Source of the DNA: Rugalucina vietnamica
Taxonomy: Eukaryota > Mollusca > Bivalvia > Lucinida > Lucinidae
Length of the DNA: 64,000 nt
Reading direction: 5' to 3'
Assembly (NCBI GenBank): GCA_964017185.1
Contig: OZ024875.1
Coordinates: 62,553,043-62,617,042, forward strand
The notes beneath the pieces are model-generated. The model was not told the origin of the DNA, made no database searches, and saw nothing but the letters and a program-made list of their open reading frames with translations. A program made the translations under genes and the position numbers. Below are positions 35,470 to 47,400 of the stretch, one piece after another (position 1 is the first letter of the stretch; every line of letters starts with the position of its first letter).

Positions 35470-38400
35470 CTACAACAAAACAGGTAAAGGGTGAATGAAA
35501 GAAAACACAGGTCAACCTCATTATAACGCTATCTTCGAGGTCCAAGGAAACAGTCTGTGTTATAAGTGAACCCATGTTATAATGAGGTTATTTAGTCATA
35601 CAGCAAATTAATCATTTTGGGAGCCATGACATGGCTTTGTTATATTGAAAACCGCACTATAGTGAGGGGAGTTATAATGAGGTCTAATTGTATGGAAGAT
35701 CCTAGAATCATGTACTGGCTGATTTGTTCACTGCCTTGTAGTAGTATAATTCTTGCTTCATTGTTCACAGTTTTTGAGTCCTATTATTCCGTTGCATGAC
35801 TTGAGTCTTACTTAATTTGACTCTTACTTCATCAGAACCCACAAGACAACAGTCCAAAAATTGTAAGACTAACTCAAATTCACCAAAACCAAAGAGCCTA
35901 ACATCATAGCCAGTGTCTGACTTTTTACTGAATCTGAACAATTATATATGACTGCTACAAGACAGATTATTTTCTATAACGCATCATTATAACATGTGTG
36001 AAATGTATACTCCTTATACCCCACTTTAAGTAATACTGGAATTTTAATACAGGGGTAAACATTTTTTCATATTCTTGTTCCAAAACATAGATTGTGGGTA
36101 CTCATTAGAACCGTCTCAGTGAGGCAGTTCTAACGTGTACCCAGAATTAATGTTTTAAGCAAAATATTAAAAACATCAAATTTTTTCCAATGAAATTATC
36201 AATTTTTAGAGCTGAATAAAACCTCTGTATGTTGCATGGGCAAGTTTTCGTGATACCAACAGTTCAGAAGAGCTTATATTTTCATGTTAGCGACGCACAA
36301 TCTCCATCAGTGATCTCCAATCTGGCTTACCTTTTGTTGTGCCTGTTCTCGGATCATCAGTTCCTTCTTTTCTCTGGCTATAGACTCGGCTAACATCTCA
36401 AACTGATCACGATAACTGACGCAGATTAAGGAAAAACATTAAATATACTACATGTACATGTATTACAAATAAATTCTGAAAGAAATTAATTACAAAGCTA
36501 GTTCGTTATCTGGGTTCAATAATGCTTTAAATGCTTTAAAAATTTACAAATTGGATTTACACAAATATTTACATTTTTCTAAAACCTCCTTAGATGAACC
36601 ATTAGATGTTCATCTGTGTTCATACTTCCATGAACAACATTGTGTCACGCGACGTGACGTAATCCAAACTTGACGTCAAAAAACATGAATCTCGCCAATC
36701 TGATTGGACTTTGTAAACGTCGACGCCGTTCCACTGTTTGAACACACACTGTGTGTAGATTCTCTGTTTGCTGGTAAATGTGACCGCCTTGGTGATTTTT
36801 CAACAAGCGATAGAGAGAAATGAATGTAAATATAAGCAATGAGTTTAATTTTTCTGTTGTTCATGGAGCTATGAACCGCAGTGGGTCGCTAGCAAAGCTT
36901 ACATGAACCCCTTCGGGGTTCATTCACTTTGCACGCGACCCACTGCGGTTCATAGCTCCATGAACACCAGAAAAATGAAATTCATTTCTTAAAAGAATGT
37001 GCAAAAACAGTACAAACTGTGTTTCATATGATTCACCAAGAGCACAAAGGGACTGTGCAGAAAATGCCCAGCTAATCAGTATTTCTTAATTACATTAAAA
37101 GGACAATCTAGAATTGTTGGCATTTTAACATTAATGAGCAGTGAAATTAATACTGTAAATTCAACAATTTTCGTGGGACTTCTATTTCACGAATTTTCTA
37201 TTTCCAAATTATTCGCAAGGCCTTGAATTCGCAAACTGTACTATTTGTGTAGTCTTTATGGACTATGGAGATTCTTTATTTAAAATCAGCGAGAACCTTG
37301 AACTTAGGAGGCATCGAAAATTAAGACCTTGCAAACATTTTCGAATTTACAGTATCATGCTCAGTTGAGATAAGCATGAAACAGCTTTTGTAACCTTGAA
37401 GCCAGATTCAAATCCCAAAAAGACAATGATATGACTCATATAGAAATATGAGCCTTAGCATGAAAAATCCAACGATTTGCATGTTGGATTTGCATATGCG
37501 AAACCAGAGACGCAGATAAGCTGTGCAGTTACTGCACAGCTGATCAGCGCCTTTGTTTTCGCCACACAGATAGTACTATTCCTCTTCTACTAATATCCAA
37601 AGTTTCAAGCTTCTAGCTTTATGCTGTGACTGTACAGCCTGGTTTGTGTCGAACCTGGTCGGAAACCCAAATTGTTCATGCACAGGCTCATATAATACTA
37701 ATAGCCAAGGATACTAGTTTTCCATGGACTCTATCTCATCCCTTTGCATCTTGGCCTGACCATCTCTTTGTTCTCTAGCATACTTCCTAAGCTCCTTGAT
37801 TCTTTCCTTCTGAATGTCCAGGCCATCACGGAACAACTTCTTGAAGATCTACATTAGAACGAACAAGAGTCTTCCAATCATCGTTGTTAAACATAATTTG
37901 AGCCACATGATGACAAAACCAACAAAGTAGCGAAAGAAGCGGAAATGTACTACCCATTTAGTGAAAACAAAGGCACTGATCAGCTTCGCAGTTACAGCGA
38001 AGCCGATCTGCGCCTTTGTTTTCACATATACAAATGTTGGTTTTCTCATGACATGGCTCATTTATTTGTTTGTACGTGTTCTATGGTCTGTGGCTACACT
38101 GTTCTGGGCAGCCTACCAGAGTCAGGTTACCAGTACTTAGTGCATATTGTTTCATCATTAACTGACAAATGCTCTTGTTGAATTAGTGGAAGAGAAGAAT
38201 GGCCATAGATATATCTTCATGATAGAAATGTGCCAGATGTGAACTGGTTGGTTGATTTGCTAATAAATGTTCCACCAACAGCTAAGGTCATATGGAGACA
38301 GGAACTTGGTTTATAGTCTTATCCGACTGGAGAAGCCGGGATCAAACCTGCAACCCCTGGTTTACCACTCCGCCATGGATGCTTCTATGCCAGATGTAAA

Positions 38401-41400
38401 GGCTGGTAGCATGACTGCTTTGTCATAGTAATGTCTAGAGCTAGGTGACAGTTGTCATCGCTCATGGAGTTGCTTTCTCTTACTCATGTATATTAATACG
38501 ACTATGGTACACTCACCATTTCCTCCTTAGTTCTACGTTTCAGCATCTTCGCTCTCATCCTGACCTGGTACTCATCATAGTAATGTCTCGACCTGGCCGA
38601 CTGCTGTCGTCTCTCATGGAGTCGGTTTTTCGTACTTATGGCTGTAGCCTTTCTATCCTTTATCTCTTTCTATAAATGCAAATAAATATGCTAAATTTTA
38701 TCATATGACATCACTGTTATTGTGTCGACAACATCATGACAGCCGTGTTACTATTGCCGGAGTTTGTTATATCATGACGATGAGTATTTTATGTTATCCT
38801 GATGCAGCAGCACTACAGGCCAACCTCATTATAACCTCATTATAACAATATCTTTGGGGTTGTAAGCAAAATGTGTCATAACGAAATTTTTTATCATAGA
38901 CATATAGCAAAATACAGTAGATCTGGCAATATTTGCGAGAACTTTATTTTCGATAATATTCGCGAATTGGTTGCCTCGCGAATTCAAAGTTCTCGCTAAT
39001 AAAGAGTCACTATGAACTTTATAGAATATATGGACACTCTTTCGCAAATTCATGAACTCGCTATTAATTCAGAAATAGAAAATTCGTGAAATGAAGGTCA
39101 CAAAAAATTTCCGAATTTACAGTAATCAATTTAGGAGCCAGGACATAAGAAGTGCATTATAACGCGGCATGTTATAATGAGGTTGAAGTGTACATACCAG
39201 TCTCTGGGCATGTTCCAGCTCTTTCCTCATGATGTTCACCATTATCTCTTGCCGCTGTTCTGCTTCCTCAAGCTGAAATTGATAAACATGAAATTGATGT
39301 ACAAAATTGATGTACAAAACTGACATACAAAACTGATGTTGCACCCCATCTGGGGCTATTCTGTTTGCATTATTAAAGTGAATTACCTGAGCTTGTGCCC
39401 TGGTCTTTTTTCTCCTGACTTCTTGATGTGCTCTAGTTATCTGTTCTATCTGAGTCAATCCTTTCCTCCACAGTTCATGCCACGTGTGCAGTGATAGATG
39501 CAAGTGGGGAAACTCCTCCAGAAGTAAAGGCAGAATGTCATCATCATCTCTTATTGTTACTGAAAAAGTGTTGGTGGATCTAATGGTAATAGGATAATGT
39601 TTCTTTCAGGTAGTTTAATTATCATTTTTGGTTTAGACACAACATATATCATACCAATGTTCTATCCTTGAAATGTATGTAAATGATTCAACACATATTG
39701 CTTTTGTTCGTTTGAATGATTTGTGGTTTAACAACCCAATCAACAATGTTTCAGTAATGCAGGGATGCAGCCATTGCTTCCTGGGTATTAACTAGTAGAA
39801 CATTGGGATATTAATGTCACTAATATCCCATAGTAAGATGTCTTACGCATGGACACAGTGGGGTTCAAACCCAGGAACTTTTGAGCCATAGTCAGGCACT
39901 CTACCACTATGCCACCACACTCTCCATAAAAATATTGCAGGCTTGAAGACAGGATATACCCTATGCATCCTAAAATACTCTAAAAATACTCTTACATTTA
40001 TTGAGCCGTGACGCAAGAAATCTGGTCTTCAGGGTTTCCGACCAGGTCTGACACAAACTAGCATGTGGAGCCATAGAATGCCGCTAGAAGGCTGAGACTT
40101 CAAATTTACAAATATAAGTAACTGTATTATCTGTGTAGTGACAACAAAGGTGCTAATGAGCTGTGCAGTAACTACACAGCTGATCTGTGCCTTTGTTTTT
40201 GCAAAAGCGAAAATCCAGTTTTCTAATGACGCAACTCTAGTCATTGTTATAGAGAAATAGAAATTGAATTACATTTCTTTGGTTTCTGTAGCAGTACTGA
40301 ACTCTTTGGTGGAGAGGTTTTCTTGGCTTTACTGCTCACACAGGGGCTGGCTTTTCGAGTTTTCTTCTTCAACAGTGAAGGTCCTGTCTTAGAGGCCTGG
40401 GCAGTTAGCTGGGATGGTTTGATGCCTGTCAGTACCTTCTTCTTGTACTCTACTTCCTACAAATAGAATATGTGAGACAGATTGAATGGCCTCTGAAGCC
40501 AGCATCAAGATGAACCTGAATCAATAAGGATTTTGTCTAATCATAGAATTGCAATTTGCATTTTACTTTTCAAAGAATGATAGCAGTGTATTTAATTGTA
40601 TTAACAATTAACATTTCAATGCTTTTAAAAACCGGTTTCTCTTAAGTGCACAGGTTTCAAACAAAAAATAAACTGTTGCTAATTTACAGAAAGTACTTTG
40701 TTAAACAAATCTATATCATTCGACAAGTAAACTCACCGTGTCTCTGGCAGCCTTCCTATTTTTGTACATCTCGTAATCTGCCTCATCGACCAGCTCATCA
40801 AGATCCTCACGATAAATCTTCTGGAGAAACTACAACATATGAAAAGAAATTTAGTTTGTTTTTTCTCTTTATTTTTTCTTTTTTTTTGTGTGTTTTTTTT
40901 CTTGTGCATTTACATCATACAAAACAGTAGGAAAACAGAATAGTAAATTGACAGGTAGGATTTATTATAAGGCCACAGGCACTTGAAGTTATATGTATAT
41001 CTGTGCCCCAAAAAATCATCAATTCTTAAGCCCCAATGAGTGGTGACGGACCAGTAAAAATTTGAATGCTTTAATTCTGACATAGAAAAAAGTTATGCTT
41101 TGTCAATAAATGACCACCATGATGTGGCAATTCAAGGCAGCACAATTTTCTTATGTCCTTGACTTTTAGGATGATAACAGAAACGTCAAACTGTGTCCAA
41201 AATATGGGAAAAATTCAACTTCTAACCCCCATTTTTCTTCTCCCAGCCTCTTTCTCATCCTGAACAATTTTTCGTGTTTCCCCGACAGTATACAGAGCCT
41301 TTGGTCTTTCCCCTAGGGCGGCCGCTTTCTTCTGTCTATAATCAGCGGCTGTACCGTATCTAGCTGGAGATTCATCGTCACTTAATGTGTGGGCCACTAT

Positions 41401-44400
41401 ATCTTCATATCTAAAACAACGAAAATGTTTTATTTTACACATTTGTATAAAGGGCTTTCGATCTTTCCCCTAGGGCGGCCGCTTTCTTCTTACTGTAATC
41501 AGCGGCTGTACAGTATTAAGCTGGGGATTCATCTTCACTTAATGTGTGGGACACTATATCTTCATATCTAAAACAACAAAAATTGGCAATAAGCAAGGCT
41601 TATTAGATACCCCCGCAAAGTAAAAGTCAGTAAAAAAAAAAACTGATTTTCAGCTGTTTATGATGCAAACTATAAATGAGCCACTTCGTGGGAGAGCCAA
41701 CAATGTGGTTTCTGAACAGGTCTGACACAAACCGGCCTTATTATTTTTTCACAATAAAACTTCTTCATGCGAATGTTTAACATGTCTTTATTGTGAAGGT
41801 AAAGTATCATATCACTACATCAAAAGCTGTGGCAGGAGTTGATCGGCCCATATCTGCACACCTTAGAATAAATGTTGAAAACTTGCACAAAAAATTGTCT
41901 AAGTTCAAACAGCTGAAATTTTGTCAAAAATATTGTTTTCAAAATAATATTTCTTCATGCACATGCCCAGTGTGTCTGTATTGTGAAGGCAAAGTATCAA
42001 ATAGCTCCAGCAAAAACTGTGGTAGGAGTTGATCGGCCCGTATAAGCACTACCATAGCAAATGCTCATACAAATTGTCTATGTTGTCTAAGTTCAAATAG
42101 CTGCAATTTTGTCAAAAATATTTTATTCAAAATAATATTTCTTCATGCACATGCCAAATGTGTCTGTATTATGAAGTCAAACTATCAAATGGCTCCAGCA
42201 GAAACTGTGGTAGGAGTTGATCGGCCCATATCTACACTACCATGGATCCCAAAAGTGTCTAAGTTCACAAAGCTGCAAATTTGTTAAAAATTATTTTTCC
42301 AAAATAATATTTCTTCATGCACATGTCCAATGTGTCTGTATTGTGAAGTCAAAGTGTCAAACGGCTCCAGCAGAAACTGTGGTAGGAGTTGATCGGCCCG
42401 TATAGGCACTACCATGGAACCCATGTTGAAAACAATGCACAAAATTTGTCTAAGTTCACAAAGCTGCAAATTTGTTATAAATTATTTTTCCAAAATAATA
42501 TTTCTTCATGCACATGTCCAATGTGTCTGTATTGTGGTGGCAAAGTATCAAATGGCTCCAGCATAAACTGTGGTAGGAGTTGATCGGCCCGTATAGGCAC
42601 TACCATGAAACCCATGTTGAAAACAATGCACAAAAATTGTCTAAGTTCACAAAGCTGCAAATTTGTTAAAAATTATTTTTCCAAAATAATATTTCTTCAT
42701 GCACATGTCCAGTGTGTCTGTATTGTGGTGGCAAAGTATCAAATGGCTCCAGCAAAAATGTGGTAGGAGTTGATCGGCCCGTATAGGCACTACCATGGAA
42801 CCCATGTTGAAAACAATGCACAAAAATTGTCTTATTTCACAAAGCTGCAACTTTGTTAAAAATTATTTTTCCATAATAATATTTCTTCATGCATATGTCC
42901 AGTGTGTCTGTATTGTAGTGGCAAAGTATCAAATGGCTCCAGCAAAAACTGTGGTAGGAGTTGATCGGCACGTACAGGCACTACTGTGGAACCCGTTGAA
43001 AACAATTCACAAAAATTGTCTATAAAAGTTCACAAAGCTGCAAATTTGTTAAAAATTATTTTTCCAAAATAATATTTCTTCATGCAAATGTCCAGTGTGT
43101 CTGTATTGTGGTGGCAAAGAGTCAAATGGCTCCAGCATAAACTGTGGTAGGAGTTGATCGGTCCGTACAGGCACTACCATGGAACCCATGTTGAAAACAA
43201 TGCACAAAAATTGTCTAAGTTCACAAAGCTGCAAATTTGTTATAAATTATTTTTCCAAAATAATATTTCTTCATGCACATGTCCAGTGTGTCTGTATTGT
43301 GGTGGCAAAGTATCAAATGGCTCCAGCAAAAACTGTGGTAAGAGTTGATCGGCCCGTACAGGCACTACCATGGATCCCATGTTGAAAACAATTCACAAAA
43401 ATTGTCTAAGTTCACAAAGCTGCAAATTTGTTAAAAATTATTTTTCCAAAATAATATTTCTTCATGCACATGTCCAGTGTGTCTGTATTGTAGTGGCAAA
43501 GTATCAAATGGATCCTGCAAAAACTGTGGTAGGAGTTGATCGGCCCGTATAGCCACTACCATACCTGTAATAGAAAATAAACATGAAAAATTGTCTATGT
43601 TCTCTCAGTTGTAATTTTGTCAAAAATTATTTTTTCACTATCAAACTACTTCATGCAAATGTCAAACATGTCTCCATTGTATTTGTAAAGTTTCAGAGTT
43701 ATTCATGGAAAACTGTGGTAGGAGTTGATCGGCCCATGAAGGCACTATACATATGCATATAAACAAAGCCATTAAGAATTACAAAGGGCAATAACTCTCA
43801 CAGAACTGGCCCCTAGCCCCTTATCATAATATTTGCCCCATCAATATGTATGTGTGTGCAAGGTTTCATGAAATTCTGGCCAAGGGGCTTCAAGATATTA
43901 AGGAAACAAAGTGTTACGGACGGACGGACGGATGAGACGGTATTTATGTGGCCACGGATCAGTATTTTAGATATTTAAGTGACTAAATCTGTTATGTGGC
44001 TAGGGCACATAACAGACATTTCCAACCACGAATAGATATTTAAGTGACCAATTTACGGAATAAATCACATCTTTAGATATTTATGTGTCCAATTGTCCTT
44101 ATTTATAGTCACATAAGTATCGGTACGTGAGGACGGAGATGCGGATGGACGGACGGACGGACAATGTGAAAACAGTATACCCCCCTTATAACTTTGTTAT
44201 TGCGAAGGGGGGGGGGGGGGGGGGTATAATGCACATAATTTCACAGAATTATACACAAAGCTTTTCTCCCAGGGTGGCAGCTTTTTTCTGTCATAATCAG
44301 CGGCTGTATGGTATCCTGCTGGAGATTCAACGTCAATCAGCGTATGGGCTACAATATTTGCATACCTGCAAGAAAAGTGCAAAATGTTACAAAATCACAC

Positions 44401-47400
44401 CGGCATATCTAAAACAACTGATGCAAAATGTTACAAACATGATTTAAAACAGTATCATTTCACAGTTTTCTGCCTGTAATTAGTGGCTGTACAATATTAT
44501 ATTTAGCTTGAGAATCATCATCGCTCAATGTATTGGCCACAATATCTTCAGCAGACTCCAGCAGCCACTTCAGTATTTCACCAAGTAAAACAGGCTTTTT
44601 CAATAAAAGCTGTACACCCAGGGCTTATAAAAGCAGGCCTTTTGTTATTTCTTTATCTTGTATTGGCTCTTTTTGTTAATCAACATACAGGTAATACTAT
44701 CAAACATAGAAAATCATACATGTACATACTGTTTCTTGAGCAAGTTTTCATAACTGGTATTTTCTTTATCACTGTCAAAGGAGAGATAACTCCCATTGGT
44801 CTGACGAGTTTTCCCCCTTGCACCTGCTCTCATTGGAGACTGTCTGTAAATAATAACAAGCAAAGCTTTTTTCCAAAAACACATATCAATGAGACTTTAA
44901 AATTTCTTCTTATCATAATTAAAATAGTGTTTTCTGAGGAAAACTATGTCCCCCCAACCATTTAGTAATTGAAGTGTAGTTACCTTGTGATATGAAGTTT
45001 TTCTATGGAAGACACCATGCCCCTCTTGTTCTGTATGGTGTGGTAGTTTAACCTTGTTTTGGACCCTGTCTAAAATTAGGTCACAATCACCAAATTCTTA
45101 TAAGATTCTGAACCTCCTCACAACAATGCTTCTGTGCAAGTTTGGTTAAAATCCATCAATTGGACTAATTTCAACAGTTATGAACTAGTGACCTTGGAAA
45201 TTAGGTCAAGGTCACCAAAATCTTAACAACTCTAGCCTCCTCTCAACAATGCTTCTGTGCAAGTTTGGTCAAAATCCATCAATTAGTTTACAAGATATCG
45301 CGTCAGAAAGACTAATTTCAACAGTGTTTGACTAGTGACCTTGGAAGATCACCACTGAGCCTCCTCCCAACAATGCTTCTGTGCAAGTTTGGTCAAAATC
45401 AATCAATTAGTTTACAAGATATCGTATTGGAAAAACTAATTTCAACAGTTTTTATGGACTCTTGACATTGAAAATAGGTCAAGGTCCCCAAAATCTAATC
45501 AACTCTGAGCCTCCTCCCAACAATGCTTCTGTGCAAGTTTGGTCAAAATCCATCAATTGGTTTACAAGATATTGCCTTGGAAATACTAATTTCAACAGTT
45601 TTTATGGACTCACAACCTTGAAAATTAGGTCAAGGTCACCAAAATCTAATCAACTGAGCCTTCTCGCAAAAATGCTTCTGTGCAACTTTGGTCAAAATCC
45701 ATCAATTGGTTTACAAGATATTGCATTGGAAAGACTAATTTCAACATTTTTATGGACTTGTGACCTTGAAAATTAGGTCAAGGTCACCAAAATCTACGCA
45801 ACTCTGAGCCTCTTCCCAACAATGCTTCTGTGCAAGTATGGTCAAAATCCATCAATTGGTTTACAAGATATTGCGTTGGAAAGACTAATTTCAACATTTT
45901 TTATGGACTCGTGACCTTGAAAATTAGGTCAAGGTCACCAAAATCTAATCAACTCTGAGCCTCCTCCCAACAGTGCTCTTGTGCAAGTTTGGTCAAAATC
46001 CATTCATTTGTTCAGAAGATATCGCGTCGGAAAACCTAATTTGATCAGTTTTCATAGGCTGTGACCTTGAAAATGATGTCAAGGTCACCAAAATCTAATC
46101 AACTCTTTCCCCCCACCCAAGCATATATCTATGCAAGTTTGGTCAAAATCCATCCACTGGTTCAAAAGATATCACGTTGGAAAGAAGCTAATTTCAACAG
46201 TTTTTATGGACTCACAACCTTGAAAATTGGGTCAAGGTCACCAAAATCTAATCAACTCTGAGCCTTCACACAACAATGCTTCTGTGCAAGTTTGGTCAAA
46301 ATCCATCAATTGGTTTAAAAGATATTGCATTGGAAAGACTAATTTCAACATTTTTATGGACTCGTGACCTTGAAAATTATGTCAAGGTCACCAAAATCTA
46401 ATCAACTCTAAGCCTCCTCCCAACAATGCTTCTGTGCAAGTATGGTCAAAATCCATAGATTGGTTTACAAGATTTTGCATTGGAAAGACTAATTTCAACA
46501 TTTTTTATGGACTCCTGACCTTGAAAATTAGATCAAGGTCACCAAAATCTAATCAACTCTGAGCCTCCTCCCAACAATGCTCTTGTGCAAGTTTGGTCAA
46601 AATCCATTCATTTGTTCAGAAGATATCGCGTCGGAAAACCTAATTTGATCAGTTTTCATGAGCTGGTGACCTTGAAGGTCACCAAAATCTAATCAACTCT
46701 TTCCCCCTCCCAACCATGTATCTATGCAAGTTTGGTCAAAATCCATCCACTGGTTCAAAAGATATCGCGTCGGAAAGAAGCTATGCGGACGCGGACAGGA
46801 TCCGCACCAAAAACAATATGTCCCCCACCTTCGTTTGGGGGGACATAACTCCCATTACTTCTGCTAGTTTCCACTCTCCCACTTGTGCCTGCTGTCATAG
46901 GATATTGTCTGTAAAATCGCGGCCATTAAATTTTGCAATTTTGTCTCCATGCATATTTTCCCAACAATTTATTGGCTCAGGCTGAAAAACTGGCCTATGC
47001 AAGAATAATGGGCAATATGTCAAAACGGACATTTTTGCAGTGATTTTTAGCAATTATTTCTTGCAAAAAAATATATAGCTCGTAAAAACTGACTTGCATT
47101 TATTAGTAGCACTACTTTTCCTAATGTTTCGGTCTTTTAAAAGCCTTCATCAGGAGAAAACTTTCAATTTATACACACTTTAAAACCTATGAGTCAAACT
47201 CAGACTGCCATATGGGAAATGACATCACTTGAGTAAAAGCATGTGCCTCTTTATTTCACAGTGTCCATTACTGTTAGGAAGACAAAACATTTCTTCATGT
47301 TAAGCTTTATCATTTAAAATTTGGCCCCAAGATATTTTATCATGCTCAACTCAGAGGAGCATGAAATTCATCCTGCTCATCAATGTAAAATCGCCAACAA

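Noticed and set aside
42217-43552. Set of similar 60-76-codon frames on both strands repeating every ~188 bp
   Set aside because: They are translations of the satellite monomer of the pearl array, not a repeat protein.
41790-43740. Regularly spaced repeats that could suggest a CRISPR array
   Set aside because: Monomers are contiguous 188-bp units without unique spacers, in a eukaryotic intron.
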